NCBI RefSeq assembly: GCF_000384295.1
Contig: NZ_KB913037.1
Location: forward strand, 8,879,508 to 8,943,507
Direction: 5' to 3'
Source of the DNA: Amycolatopsis balhimycina FH 1894
GTDB lineage: Bacteria > Actinomycetota > Actinomycetes > Mycobacteriales > Pseudonocardiaceae
DNA length: 64,000 nucleotides
The position numbers and the translations under genes are program-made. A model generated the notes under the pieces. The model had not been told where the DNA came from, ran no database searches, and saw only the letters and a program-made list of their open reading frames with translations. The first letter of the stretch is position 1. Each line of letters starts with the position of its first letter. Positions 8,475-17,406 of this stretch are shown piece after piece.

Positions 8475-9604
8475 GACACAGCTACTTTCAGCAGGCCGCG
8501 CAGGCGGTCGAAGTCGAATTCGTTTTCCTCGCGCAGCGCGCCGATGATGGCGCGCAGCTCGCCGAACGCTTCCCGGCCGGGTTTGACGCCGAGGAAGTCC
8601 TTGGTGGCGGGCGGGCCCCACTGGGCCAGTCCCGACGCCGTCATCGGCGCCCAGCCGGGCTCGAGCGAGCGGTCGAACATGTCGCCGTCGCTGAAGTGCT
8701 CGACGAGGAATCCGTCGGGGTCGCGCCAGTAGTCGAACAGCTGGCTGCCCTGGATGTGCCTGCCGATGCCCCACGACCGGCGGTAGCCCCGCTCGAGCAG
8801 GTACTCGCCGCCGGCGGCGAGCGAATCGAGGTCGGGCACCTGGTAGGCCGAGTGCACGTACCGGTTCGCCGGGCCGAGCACCATCGCGAGGGTGTGGTGG
8901 TCGGTCGGGGTGCCGCCGCGGTCGCAGCGGATGAAGCTCATCACCGGACCCCGGCCGCGCTGCCCGGGGTAGTAGAGGAAGTCGCTCACGATCAGGCCCA
9001 GGTGGCTGAGGTACCAGTCGAGCGTTTCGCGGTACTTCCTGGTCTGCAGCACGACGTGGCCGAGCCGCTGCACCTTGGCCGGCTCCCGCCGCGGCCGCTG
9101 GGTGGCGTTCACCCGCGTGACCTCGTGCCCGAAGTTGAGGGGCAGCGGCTTCTGCCCCGGCAGCGCGGGGAGCTCGTGCGTGCCGGATACGACTCGCACC
9201 CGGGCGCCGCTCGGGTCGTGCAGGTCCACTGTGGCGCCGCCGAGGCTCTCCGGCAGGCGGGTGACCTGGTGCCCGGTCGCCTCCGCCAGGCGAAGCACGT
9301 CCGTCGGGTCGGCGGCCCGGAACGCCGGTCCGGTGAACCGTGAGCGCGGGCCGCGGCGGATCAGGACGCAGGGCGCGCCGGGTTCGGTACCGCGCAGCTG
9401 CAGCTCGTCCGCGGTGCGTAGCGACGTGGTGAAACCGAAGGCGTGGGCGAACAGTTCGGCCTTGGCCAGGTCCGGCTTCTCGAACTCCAGCCACGCCAGG
9501 TCGTGCACCTTGATGACCGGATTGGGCGCCCTTCCCGGGTGCTCCCCGGGCAACGCGCCCTGCTCGCTGTGCAGGTCGGCGTGGGGATCGTCGTGGTCGA
9601 TCAT
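8471..9604 (-). CDS. VOC-fold extradiol dioxygenase
   Basis: Two-module vicinal-oxygen-chelate protein of 377 residues. The C-terminal module keeps the full Fe(II) facial triad: His in LGHVVLQTRKY, His in RYVHSAYQVPDL and Glu in DGFLVEHFSDGD. It should open a catechol ring by meta cleavage. The ATG at 9604 has GGGAGGGG a few bases upstream and fits better than an upstream start at 9658. It is first in the four-gene operon and is preceded by a perfect 14-bp palindrome facing a TetR gene. Confidence 0.87.
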   Translation of the reverse strand: MIDHDDPHADLHSEQGALPGEHPGRAPNPVIKVHDLAWLEFEKPDLAKAELFAHAFGFTTSLRTADELQLRGTEPGAPCVLIRRGPRSRFTGPAFRAADPTDVLRLAEATGHQVTRLPESLGGATVDLHDPSGARVRVVSGTHELPALPGQKPLPLNFGHEVTRVNATQRPRREPAKVQRLGHVVLQTRKYRETLDWYLSHLGLIVSDFLYYPGQRGRGPVMSFIRCDRGGTPTDHHTLAMVLGPANRYVHSAYQVPDLDSLAAGGEYLLERGYRRSWGIGRHIQGSQLFDYWRDPDGFLVEHFSDGDMFDRSLEPGWAPMTASGLAQWGPPATKDFLGVKPGREAFGELRAIIGALREENEFDFDRLRGLLKVAVS

Positions 9605-9621
9605 CGCCCCTCCCAAGTTGT

Positions 9622-9635
9622 TGACGATATCGTCA
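9622..9635. promoter_or_regulatory. palindromic operator, probable TetR site
   Basis: TGACGATATCGTCA is a perfect 14-bp palindrome 18 bases upstream of the dioxygenase start. A related imperfect copy, TGACGATTTCCTCA, lies at 9666-9679, nearer to the TetR gene. The pair in the divergent spacer fits repression of both transcripts by the adjacent TetR. Confidence 0.6.
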
Positions 9636-9722
9636 CTCCCGAGGGTACCGTCAGTCAAGCGATTCTGACGATTTCCTCATTTCTGAGGTGATCAGCTAAG
9701 GTGGCTCCCGGGAGGTGCGGGT

Positions 9723-10379
9723 ATGACCGAGCAAGCGACCGGTGACCGGTCGGCGCGGCGCAAGGCGCGAACTCGTGCCGCGCTGCTCCGGGCGGCTCAG
9801 GCCTTCATCGCGGCCGGGAACACGAACGTCCCGATCCTGGAGATCACGCAGGCCGCCGACGTCGGGATGGGTTCGTTCTACAACCACTTCGAGAGCAAGG
9901 AACAGCTCTACCAGGCGGCGGTGGAAGACGCGCTGGACCGCTACGGCGCCTTGCTCGACGAACTGACCGCGGATCTGGACGACCCGGCGCTGGCGTTCGC
10001 GCAGAGCTTCCGGCTGAGCGGCCGCCTGCACCGGCTGCAGCCCGAGTTGAGCCGGGTGCTGCTGAACAACGGGCTGGCCCTGGCAACGTCCGAGTACGGG
10101 CTGGCGCCCCGGGCCCGCCGGGACATCGAGGCCGCGGTCGAAGCCGGTCGGTTCACCGTGCGCGACCCCGAACTCGCCATGGTCACGGTGGCCGGCGCGA
10201 TGCTGTGTCTCGGCCAGCTGCTGCACGACCGGCCCGGCCGTGACGCCGCGGAGGCGACCGACCAGGTCGCCGAGGATCTCCTGCGCATGCTCGGCCTGTC
10301 CGCCGACGAAGCACACGAACTCTGCCGGCGCCCTTTGCCTGACGTCGGCGCGGCCGGTTCCCGCGACTCCGCCGCGTAG
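9723..10379 (+). CDS. TetR family regulator of the aromatic operon
   Basis: A 218-residue TetR protein. The N-terminal HTH is clear (TRAALLRAAQAFI, then ITQAADVGMGSFYNHFESKEQLYQAAV), and the helical ligand domain follows. GGGAGG lies upstream of the ATG at 9723. It is divergent from the dioxygenase operon with 118 bases between starts that contain two copies of a TGACGAT dyad, so it is the likely local repressor, released by an aromatic substrate or CoA ester. Confidence 0.9.
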   Translation: MTEQATGDRSARRKARTRAALLRAAQAFIAAGNTNVPILEITQAADVGMGSFYNHFESKEQLYQAAVEDALDRYGALLDELTADLDDPALAFAQSFRLSGRLHRLQPELSRVLLNNGLALATSEYGLAPRARRDIEAAVEAGRFTVRDPELAMVTVAGAMLCLGQLLHDRPGRDAAEATDQVAEDLLRMLGLSADEAHELCRRPLPDVGAAGSRDSAA

Positions 10380-10655
10380 CTCAAGTCACTCGTCCGTCCG
10401 GCCGGCGCTCTGTCGTGCCCACTGGTCGGCGTGCCCAGTTGTCCACCCGGCTGTGGGGTGAGATACATCGTGCATCGGACGCACTGCGATGAACTCACTC
10501 CCACCACGGCGTTTGCTGAAGGTTTCGGCGACCGCCGCGCTCCTCGCGAAGGCGGGCGTCCGGAGGCGGCGTTCGCGCTTTGGGCTCGTGCGGTCGAATG
10601 CCGGCGCGGACCCGCCGCGGCCGACGTCGCCGACTGCGTCCGGCTGCATCCGACG

Positions 10656-10986
10656 GTGAGCGCACTCGGGCACGCGCGCATCGCCGCCGTGCTCGCCCTG
10701 TCCGACACCGCCTTCACGGTGAGCGCCGCCGGCGGGCAGCGGCAGGTCGCGCGCGTCGCACGCCGCCTCACGCGCACCGAGCGCAAGCTCGACGCGATCA
10801 TGGCCCACCTCGGTATCGCCGAGCCCGAGTCCGACTGCACGAGGTGCTGCGGCTTCTGCGTGAGGGCAAGAAGATCGAGGCCATCAAGGTCTACCGCGAG
10901 CGCACCGGCGCCGGCCTCGGGCGCAACTCGTCGACAAGACGGGCCACGGTCGCTCAACCGCGCGGCTTGAGCATCGGCTTCGGTGA
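10656..10986 (+). pseudogene. decayed ribosomal L7/L12 C-terminal-domain-like gene
   Basis: The sequence reads RLTRTERKLDAIMAHLGIAEPES in one frame, HEVLRLLREGKKIEAIKVYRERTGAGL in the next, and AQLVDKTG in the third. Together these match a small actinobacterial protein with an N-terminal helix and an L12-type C-terminal domain. The changes near 10840 and 10922 are two frameshifts, so no intact product is made unless the sequence contains errors there. The part upstream of about 10656 (from 10380) is not recognisable. Confidence 0.65.
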
Positions 10987-11083
10987 TGATGCTGGGTTTC
11001 ACGCCTCGGCGTCAGGTTCTTGGCGCGGTGCGCGGGGCCTGTTGCCCTCCGTGTTTTGGTCTGCGGCCGATAGGGTGGCGATC

Positions 11084-11698
11084 ATGGCGATTCGTGCGGC
11101 GGTGTTCGACATCGGCAACGTACTGGAGATCGCGCCCGACCTGGGGGTCGGCAGACGGTGGGAGGCCAGGCTCGGTCTCGCGGAGGGCGAGGTCGGCGGA
11201 CGACTGGCTGACGTCTGGGCAGCCGGGGCCATTGGCGTGGTCACCGAGGATGAGGTGCGTCAGGCGATCAGCGATCGACTCGGCGTTGCCGATGAACAGG
11301 CCGACGCGATCATGGCGGATCTCTGGGAGCAGTACCTGGGCACCGGCAACACCGAGTTGATCGAGTATTGCCGGGGGCTGCGCCCGCGCTATCGGACCGG
11401 CATCCTGAGCAACAGCTTCGTCGGTGCCCGGGAACGGGAGCAGGCCGCATACGGGTTCGAGGACCTCGTAGATGACATCGTCTACTCGCACGAGGTCGGC
11501 ATGAGCAAGCCAGATCCACGGATCTACGAGCTCAGCTGTGCGCGGCTCGAGGTCCGCCCCGAGGAAATGATTCTCCTCGACGATATCGAGCCCAACATCG
11601 CCGCCGCCCGTGCGATCGGGATCCGCGGAATCCACTACCGCGACAACGCTCAGGCAATCGCCGAGATCGAGGAGCTGCTGACGCCAGACGGTGATTGA
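11084..11698 (+). CDS. HAD family hydrolase (subfamily IA-like)
   Basis: Haloacid-dehalogenase-like hydrolase of 204 residues. Motif I is VFDIGNVLE, motif II is GILSNSF (Ser), motif III has Lys in GMSKPDPRIYEL and motif IV is ILLDDIEPNIAAA, so the four HAD motifs are in order with an alpha-helical cap after motif I. Like YihX-type enzymes the second motif-I Asp is replaced (D-I-G), yet this variant is common in active sugar-phosphate phosphatases. It is a single gene. Its substrate cannot be told. Confidence 0.85.
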   Translation: MAIRAAVFDIGNVLEIAPDLGVGRRWEARLGLAEGEVGGRLADVWAAGAIGVVTEDEVRQAISDRLGVADEQADAIMADLWEQYLGTGNTELIEYCRGLRPRYRTGILSNSFVGAREREQAAYGFEDLVDDIVYSHEVGMSKPDPRIYELSCARLEVRPEEMILLDDIEPNIAAARAIGIRGIHYRDNAQAIAEIEELLTPDGD

Positions 11699-11872
11699 GC
11701 CGGCCTGGGGCTCAGCCGCTGGGCGTAGAGCAGGAGCTGCAACCCGGCGACGCGAGAAGGCGATCACGAACCAGATCGGTGCGGTGGGCCGCGCTGGGAG
11801 TGTCTTGCCGCAGCGTGGCTTCGTGCGGTCTCGGATTGTGGACGAAGCATCCTCGGCTCCACCACCCTCGCG

Positions 11873-12889
11873 CTACCGCGGCGCCGCCGATGCCCATGGG
11901 TCGATGGGGACCACGTCGGTGATCCGGCCGGCTTCGTCGAGCAGGCAGCCCATTCGCTTGGCGGCGTGCAGCGTGACGGCGCGGTCGGTCAGGGTGAGGG
12001 CGGGGAGTTTTCCGGCGAGTTCCGCTTCCAGGCGTTGGACGTCGCCGAGGGAGCGCAGCCACAGGGTCATCACCAGGTTGTCCGCTCCGGTGGTGGCCGC
12101 GCACAGGCGGACTTCCGGCAGTTCGGTCAAGGTGGCGGCGGTCCGGTGCAGTTCGTCGGGGGGTACCCGGGCCCAGAACGTTGCGGCGACCGGCCATCCG
12201 GTGATGGGCTGGGCGACCTCGCAGCGCAGGGACAGCAGGCCGCCGTCGATCATCTCGTTGAGGCGGCGGCGGACGGTGGATCCGCTTTTCGCCGTGCGGG
12301 CCGCGATGTCGGCCGCGGGGGTGCGGCCGTCGTCGAGGGCGCTGAGCACTTCCCGGTAGTGATCGTTCCAGACGGGCCGGTTGCCGGTTTTCGGCGGGGT
12401 GTAGACGCGCCGCTTCGGCGACAGCGCGTCGAGCCGCCAGTGGTTGCCCTCGCCGTAGACGGTGGTGACCACGTGGGTCCGCGTTCCGCGCAGTCCGGGA
12501 AGCTGCTGGAGCTTCTGGAGAACGAGCCGGGACAGCGTCGCCAGATCGGGCGTCAGCACGGTCAGGAACAGGTCCCGGCCGCTGCTGACGATCGAGATCG
12601 AGGCGATCTGCGGGACACGGGACAGCACCTCCACCGCATGCGCGCGAGCGGTCGGCTGGAGGTCCAGTTCGATGAACGCGTTGCAGTGGTCCTGCGCCCA
12701 CAGCCGGACGTCGGGATAGGCGGTGACCCGGGCGGATCCGGCCTCGACCAGTCCCTGCCAGCGCCGCGTGGCGGTAGCGGGGTCGACGCCGAGTGACCGG
12801 CCGATCTCGTGCCAGGTCGCGCGGGGTGCCGCCTGCAGCGTGTGCACGAGCTGCAGATCCATCTCGTCAGGTGTGAGCACATCCCGCAC
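11873..12889 (-). CDS. tandem Lrp/AsnC family regulator
   Basis: A 338-residue protein made of two Lrp/AsnC units. Unit one has an HTH (DLQLVHTLQAAPRATWHEIGRSLGVDPATATRRW) and a RAM-like domain; unit two repeats this from about residue 185 (ALDDGRTPAADIAARTAKSGSTVRRRL). Such double-length Lrp proteins usually control amino-acid or amide use. It starts with GTG at 12889 and is divergent from an M20 amidohydrolase gene 100 bases away, its likely target. The 174 bases on its other side (11699-11872) show nothing. Confidence 0.85.
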   Translation of the reverse strand: MRDVLTPDEMDLQLVHTLQAAPRATWHEIGRSLGVDPATATRRWQGLVEAGSARVTAYPDVRLWAQDHCNAFIELDLQPTARAHAVEVLSRVPQIASISIVSSGRDLFLTVLTPDLATLSRLVLQKLQQLPGLRGTRTHVVTTVYGEGNHWRLDALSPKRRVYTPPKTGNRPVWNDHYREVLSALDDGRTPAADIAARTAKSGSTVRRRLNEMIDGGLLSLRCEVAQPITGWPVAATFWARVPPDELHRTAATLTELPEVRLCAATTGADNLVMTLWLRSLGDVQRLEAELAGKLPALTLTDRAVTLHAAKRMGCLLDEAGRITDVVPIDPWASAAPR

Positions 12890-12989
12890 TTAGGGCCATC
12901 CAAGTGAGCGAAATCGTGGATCTGGACCCTCAGGGTGACATCGGCCGCGATTCTCGGCAAGAAGCCCAGCGACACCGAGGAGACCGCCG

Positions 12990-14171
12990 ATGTCCGTGCA
13001 CGACGACGCCACCGCGATACGCGACGATCTGGTCCGGCTACGCCGCCGGCTGCACGCCGAACCCGAGATCGGCCTGGACCTGCCGCGTACGCAGGAGAAA
13101 GTGCTCGCCGCACTCGACGGGCTGCCGCTGGAGGTGTCGCGCGGGGTAGCGCTGAGCTCTGTGACCGCGGTGCTGCGGGCGAACCGGCCCGGGCCGGTCG
13201 TGTTGCTGCGCGCGGACATGGACGCCCTGCCCGTGCACGAGCGCACCGGACTCGGCTATGCGTCCCGTGCCGACGGAGTCATGCACGCGTGCGGACACGA
13301 CCTGCACACCGCCATGCTGGTCGGCGCCGCGCACGTGCTCGCGGCGAGGCGAGACGCGTTGCCCGGGGACGTGATCTTCATGTTCCAGCCCGGCGAGGAA
13401 GGCTGGGACGGCTCGGCCGCGATGATCGCCGAAGGCGTGCTCGATGCCGCGGGAAAGCCACCGGACGCGGCTTATGCGCTGCACGTGTTCAGCGCCGCCG
13501 TGCCGCACGGGATGTTCACGGCCCGCCCCGGCACGACCATGGCGGCCTCCGACGGGCTCGAAGTCACCGTTGTCGGCTCCGGCGGGCACGGCGCCAGGCC
13601 GCATCGCGCACACGACCCGATCCCGGTGGTGTGCGAGATCGTCACGGCACTGCAGACCCTGGTGACCCGCCAGTCCGACATCTTCGACCCGGTGGTCCTG
13701 ACCGTGGGGTCCCTGCACGCCGGAACGCGACGCAACGTCATACCCGACACGGCGAAGTTCGAAGCGACCCTGCGTACGTTCTCCGCACCCGCCAAAGCCC
13801 GGCTCAAGGACGCCGTCATCACCTTGGCGGAGTCCATCGCCCGGGCACACGGCCTGCGTGCCGAGGTGACCTACATCGACGGATATCCCCTGACCGTCAA
13901 CGACCCCCAGGAGACGGCGTTCGTCGCCGGCACCGTCGGCGAGGTCCTCGGCGGACACCGGTTCCGCCACCTGGCCGACCCCTTGCCGGGCGGCGAGGAC
14001 TTCTCCCGGGTCCTGCAACGGATCCCCGGAGCCTTCGTCCTGCTCGGTGCGGGCGACGGCACCACGGACAACCATTCCCCGCTGGCCGTGTTCGACGACT
14101 CGGTCCTGCCGGACGGCACCGCCGTTCTCGCCGGACTGGCCCTCCGCAGAGGACGGAGCACGCTGTCGTGA
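12990..14171 (+). CDS. M20 family metallo-amidohydrolase
   Basis: Peptidase M20/amidohydrolase (hippurate hydrolase and N-acyl-amino-acid hydrolase group), 393 residues. Metal-site motifs are visible: RADMDALPV, HACGHDLHTAMLVGAA with the usual Cys/His, FQPGEEG, ALHVF, and NHSPLAVFDD near the end. The lid domain has GGHGARPHRAHDPI. It probably removes an acyl group from an N-acyl amino acid. GAGGAG precedes the ATG at 12990. Divergent from the tandem Lrp gene and coupled to a small membrane protein by a GTGA overlap. Confidence 0.9.
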   Translation: MSVHDDATAIRDDLVRLRRRLHAEPEIGLDLPRTQEKVLAALDGLPLEVSRGVALSSVTAVLRANRPGPVVLLRADMDALPVHERTGLGYASRADGVMHACGHDLHTAMLVGAAHVLAARRDALPGDVIFMFQPGEEGWDGSAAMIAEGVLDAAGKPPDAAYALHVFSAAVPHGMFTARPGTTMAASDGLEVTVVGSGGHGARPHRAHDPIPVVCEIVTALQTLVTRQSDIFDPVVLTVGSLHAGTRRNVIPDTAKFEATLRTFSAPAKARLKDAVITLAESIARAHGLRAEVTYIDGYPLTVNDPQETAFVAGTVGEVLGGHRFRHLADPLPGGEDFSRVLQRIPGAFVLLGAGDGTTDNHSPLAVFDDSVLPDGTAVLAGLALRRGRSTLS

Positions 14172-14350
14172 TCGTCCTCTTCCTGATGGTGGCCGGTGGT
14201 ATCGCGTTGGTGATCGCCGGCATCGTCCAAGGCCACCCCGCCACCGCGATCTTCGGTGGCGTACTGCTCGCCTTCCTCTTGTGGGGCATGACCGGCGGCC
14301 GGTCCGGCGGCGACGCCGACAGCGGCGACGCCGGCGACGGGGACGCCTGA
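14168..14350 (+). CDS. small membrane protein coupled to the amidohydrolase
   Basis: A 60-residue protein. Two hydrophobic segments (about residues 1-20 and 26-43) form a short hairpin, followed by a glycine/aspartate-rich tail rich in GDADSGDAGDGDA-like sequence. Its GTG overlaps the amidohydrolase stop by four bases. No family recognised; it may anchor or assist the upstream enzyme, but this is only positional. Confidence 0.6.
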   Translation: MIVLFLMVAGGIALVIAGIVQGHPATAIFGGVLLAFLLWGMTGGRSGGDADSGDAGDGDA

Positions 14351-14467
14351 CCAGGCGCTGAGGCTGCCGACGCGGAGTCCGGAGTGGACTTTGCCGAGTA
14401 CGCCAGGGCAATGGGCGCACGGGGTTGACAGGGCTGTGCCGGCCACGAACACTGAGCGCCGGAAGAA

Positions 14468-14481
14468 TGTTATCGCTAACA
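14468..14481. promoter_or_regulatory. LacI-type operator
   Basis: TGTTATCGCTAACA is a near-perfect palindrome (one mismatched pair) with the central CG that marks LacI/GalR-family operators. It lies 22 bases upstream of the GTG of the secreted beta-helix protein. A sister site occurs at 23793-23806. Confidence 0.6.
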
Positions 14482-14503
14482 TCATGGAGTAGAGGTCGTT
14501 CGC

Positions 14504-16750
14504 GTGCGGCGTGGCGGTTGCTGGTTTTCGGTGGTGGTGACCGCGGTCCTCCTCGCGGCCCTGGGGGCGCCGAGCGCGTTCGCCCAGTCCGGGGGCAGGG
14601 ACGTCACCGCCGACATCCTCGCGAACCGGGACGTGACGCTGAGCGGGGACACTGTCGTGCGGCTCACCGGTGGCGTCACGACCTACACGGGCGTGATGAG
14701 CGGTGAAGGGGTCTTCACCGTCGGTGGAACGGGCACCTTGGTGCTGGTGAAAAACAGTGACTTCTCCCTGCCGAGTGAGCGCCGCCGGCAGAAGATCGTC
14801 ACGGTGGGCGGCAACCATCCGGTGAGCACGATCGAGAACCCCGACCCGCCCGCCGTGATCGTGCAACGCGGTGCGACTCTCCAGTACGGGGCCGGAACCG
14901 GCGAGGATGGCATCATCGGGCATTTCGCCCAGGCGCCCGGAATGTCGCTGAACACGCTCAACCACCAGATCGACGGGACCCTCGACCTTGCCGTGCACCG
15001 GCAGGTGGACCTGGGCGTGATCAGCGGCTCCGGACTCGTCAAGCAACGGCGGAGCACCTGGCCCGGCATCGAGCTGCCGGGAACGCACCCGTTCTCGGGC
15101 ACGCTGTACGTCGGGACCGGCGCGGACTACGGCAGCGTGAACTACCTCACCGCCATGCCGCACGTGCGCAAGGTGGTCAACCAGGGGTCGTTCATCCACA
15201 ATGCTCCGGACGGCGAGGTGGTCACCGACGCCGCCGACATCTACTCGCAGTACTACGGCAACGACATCAACTTCCACACCTGGGGTTCCGGTGTGGTGCG
15301 GATGTCGGGCGTGTACAGCTGGTCGGACAACGGGTCGGACACCGATCCCGCGCTCAGCGACCCGTCCCGGAACTTCGCCACCGTGCCGCACCGCGACAAC
15401 AAGCGCGGTATCAACATCGAAGGCGCCACGGTGACCTGGGGCGACGGCACGAACAACCGCTTCTTCCTGCCGGGCAACGAGAACACCGTCTACCTCAACA
15501 TGCACGCGGACCCGAGCGGCGCCCGCAGCGTGCTGAAGTTCGACTACGACGGCCCGGTCACCCTGGACGCGCCCATCTCCGGCGGCAAGTACCACGACAC
15601 GATGGCGGACGTCGGCCGCGGCGACGTCGTCATCGCGGCGACTCGCGGTAACGCGGTCACCTTCACCGCGCCGCAGAACTACGACGGCGACACGACGATC
15701 GGTGAGGGCGCGTCGCTGCGGCTGGGTGACGGAAGCCCGCGGGGTGACAGTTCGCTGCTGCGGACCGGCAAGATCGTCGACAACGGCGAGCTGATCGTGC
15801 AGAACGCCACCGGCGGTGCCGAACTGGCCCGGATCGGTGGCAAGGGTTCGGTGACCCAGGCCGGCCCGGCCACCACCACCCTGACCGGCGAGCTCAGCTA
15901 CACGGGCCGGACCACGGTGAAGGCGGGCACGCTCGCGGTCACCGGCGGTTCCCTCACCGCGAGCACCGCGGTCGACCTGCCGGCGGCCGGGGCGACGCTG
16001 GACCTCGCCCGGGCCGGCGACCAGACGGTCAACAACCTCTCCGGCGCCGAGGGCAGCACTGTGGTGGCCGGACGCAAGCTGACCGTCCGTGCCACGGCCG
16101 CGACGACGTTCGGCGGCGCCCTGAACGCCGCCGACGGTGTCACCAAGACCGGCGCCGAAACGCTCACCTTGACCGGCAAGCACACAACCCCGGACGGCAC
16201 CTGGACCGTCCGGGAGGGAGCGCTCGCGCTGGGCGGGTCGGTCCAGGCGCGGCAGCTCGCCGTGGAGCCCGCCGGTACGGTGCGGGCCACCGGCACGGTC
16301 CAGGGAGCGGTGGACAACGCCGGGACGGTCGAGGCGACCGGCATGACCGTGCGTGGTGCCTACACCCAGCGGCCTGGCGCCCGCCTGACCGCCACCCGGA
16401 TGAGCGTCACCGGCGCGGTGAAGCTCGCGGGCACCTTCGCACCGGCCCCGGCGCAAAGCCCCGGTGTGATCATCGACAACCAGGGAACCGACCAGGTCAG
16501 TGGCACCTTCGACGGGCTGCCCGAGGGAGCGGCGGTCGGCGCATTGCGGCTCTCCTACCACGGCGGCGACGGCAATGACGTCGTCCTGACGGGCAGTTCC
16601 GGCGCGATCAGTTCTGACACAACGACATCGCAAGCCGCGGCCGTGTCGAGCTTCGGGCCGTCGTCGTGGTGGTTCTGGGCGGCGGGTGCGCTCGTGCTGC
16701 TGATCGCCGTCGTGTTGCTGGTGCGTCGGCGGTCACGGGACCGGAACTGA
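14504..16750 (+). CDS. secreted beta-helix surface protein with C-terminal anchor
   Basis: A 748-residue exported protein. Residues 1 to about 27 are a signal peptide ending AFA-QS. The body is rich in short Gly/Thr/Val strands such as SGTLYVGTG, FTAPQNYDGDTTIGEGASLRLGDGS and GTLAVTGGSLTASTAVDL, the passenger-like repeats that autotransporter proteins use to build a parallel beta-helix. The C-terminus has one membrane helix (about 722-740) followed by RRRSRDRN, so it stays fixed in the membrane, facing out. There is no autotransporter barrel, as expected for a Gram-positive cell. A LacI-type box upstream suggests sugar control. Its ligand or enzymatic role is unknown. Confidence 0.75.
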   Translation: MRRGGCWFSVVVTAVLLAALGAPSAFAQSGGRDVTADILANRDVTLSGDTVVRLTGGVTTYTGVMSGEGVFTVGGTGTLVLVKNSDFSLPSERRRQKIVTVGGNHPVSTIENPDPPAVIVQRGATLQYGAGTGEDGIIGHFAQAPGMSLNTLNHQIDGTLDLAVHRQVDLGVISGSGLVKQRRSTWPGIELPGTHPFSGTLYVGTGADYGSVNYLTAMPHVRKVVNQGSFIHNAPDGEVVTDAADIYSQYYGNDINFHTWGSGVVRMSGVYSWSDNGSDTDPALSDPSRNFATVPHRDNKRGINIEGATVTWGDGTNNRFFLPGNENTVYLNMHADPSGARSVLKFDYDGPVTLDAPISGGKYHDTMADVGRGDVVIAATRGNAVTFTAPQNYDGDTTIGEGASLRLGDGSPRGDSSLLRTGKIVDNGELIVQNATGGAELARIGGKGSVTQAGPATTTLTGELSYTGRTTVKAGTLAVTGGSLTASTAVDLPAAGATLDLARAGDQTVNNLSGAEGSTVVAGRKLTVRATAATTFGGALNAADGVTKTGAETLTLTGKHTTPDGTWTVREGALALGGSVQARQLAVEPAGTVRATGTVQGAVDNAGTVEATGMTVRGAYTQRPGARLTATRMSVTGAVKLAGTFAPAPAQSPGVIIDNQGTDQVSGTFDGLPEGAAVGALRLSYHGGDGNDVVLTGSSGAISSDTTTSQAAAVSSFGPSSWWFWAAGALVLLIAVVLLVRRRSRDRN

Positions 16751-16783
16751 GTCCCTGGTCAGGTCGGCTTCGGAAGCCGGCCT

Positions 16784-16815
16784 GACGCAGGGGCCTGCCG
16801 GCCGGCCCCTGCGTC
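16784..16815. terminator. bidirectional terminator hairpin
   Basis: GACGCAGGGGCC (16784-16795) and GGCCCCTGCGTC (16804-16815) are perfect 12-bp arms with an 8-base loop, placed between two convergent genes. A second weaker hairpin (16761-16783) precedes it. No T-run follows, as is usual in actinomycetes. Confidence 0.75.
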
Positions 16816-16830
16816 GCGGTGGTGCGAGTG

Positions 16831-17406
16831 TTACGAGAGCCCCAGTTGCCGGTAGAGCAGAGGGCCGAGGTAGATGTTCAGGCCGTACCAGACGGCAACG
16901 GACCCGCCCGCGCAGACCAGTGCCGCCAGTAGTGCGGCAGCCATGTTCCAGCCGGCGTCGCACAGCGACTGCTGCAGCGAGTAGAAGTAAAACGCGGCGA
17001 GGAGCAAAGGGCCGAGGAACGGCAGAACCGAGGCCACGAGCCCCACCGCGATCTCCACGCCGCTGAGGTTGCCGAACTTCGACAGGTAGTTGGCGAGCAC
17101 GGACGAGAAGGTGAAGATGATCGCTGCGGCCAGGGTCACGACCGCGGCTGTCGCCAGGATCCGCGCCGTGCCCGAGGCGCCCGGTGCGGGTGCCGTCCGG
17201 GCCCTGAGCGCCTTCACCGCCTTTCCGAGACTGCTCATGTAGAACCCGGTGCAGGCAAGACCCAGGCTGTAGGTGAACAGTTTTTCGTCCCCGCCGCGCA
17301 GGTGCAGCTTGAAGGCGAAAACCCCGGCCGCGACGCCGAGTACCGCCAATGCCAGCGCCACCAGTGCGTTCCGGTCCGGTGACGCGCTCGCCTCATCGGC
17401 GGCCAT
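16831..17406 (-). CDS. multi-span membrane protein of unknown function
   Basis: A 191-residue integral membrane protein with about five hydrophobic segments (LVALALAVLGVAAGVFAF, LFTYSLGLACTGFYM, ILATAAVVTLAAAIIF, a central pair, and a segment near AAALLAALVCAGGSVAVWYG). No family recognised. Its start overlaps the DUF4429-like gene by 14 bases, so both are co-translated. It may be a membrane partner of that protein and a target of the nearby two-component system. Confidence 0.7.
   Translation of the reverse strand: MAADEASASPDRNALVALALAVLGVAAGVFAFKLHLRGGDEKLFTYSLGLACTGFYMSSLGKAVKALRARTAPAPGASGTARILATAAVVTLAAAIIFTFSSVLANYLSKFGNLSGVEIAVGLVASVLPFLGPLLLAAFYFYSLQQSLCDAGWNMAAALLAALVCAGGSVAVWYGLNIYLGPLLYRQLGLS

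Noticed and set aside
13871..16633. 920-codon minus-strand frame opposite the beta-helix protein
   Set aside because: Antisense to a signal-peptide-bearing protein and to the amidohydrolase; composition is shadow-like.
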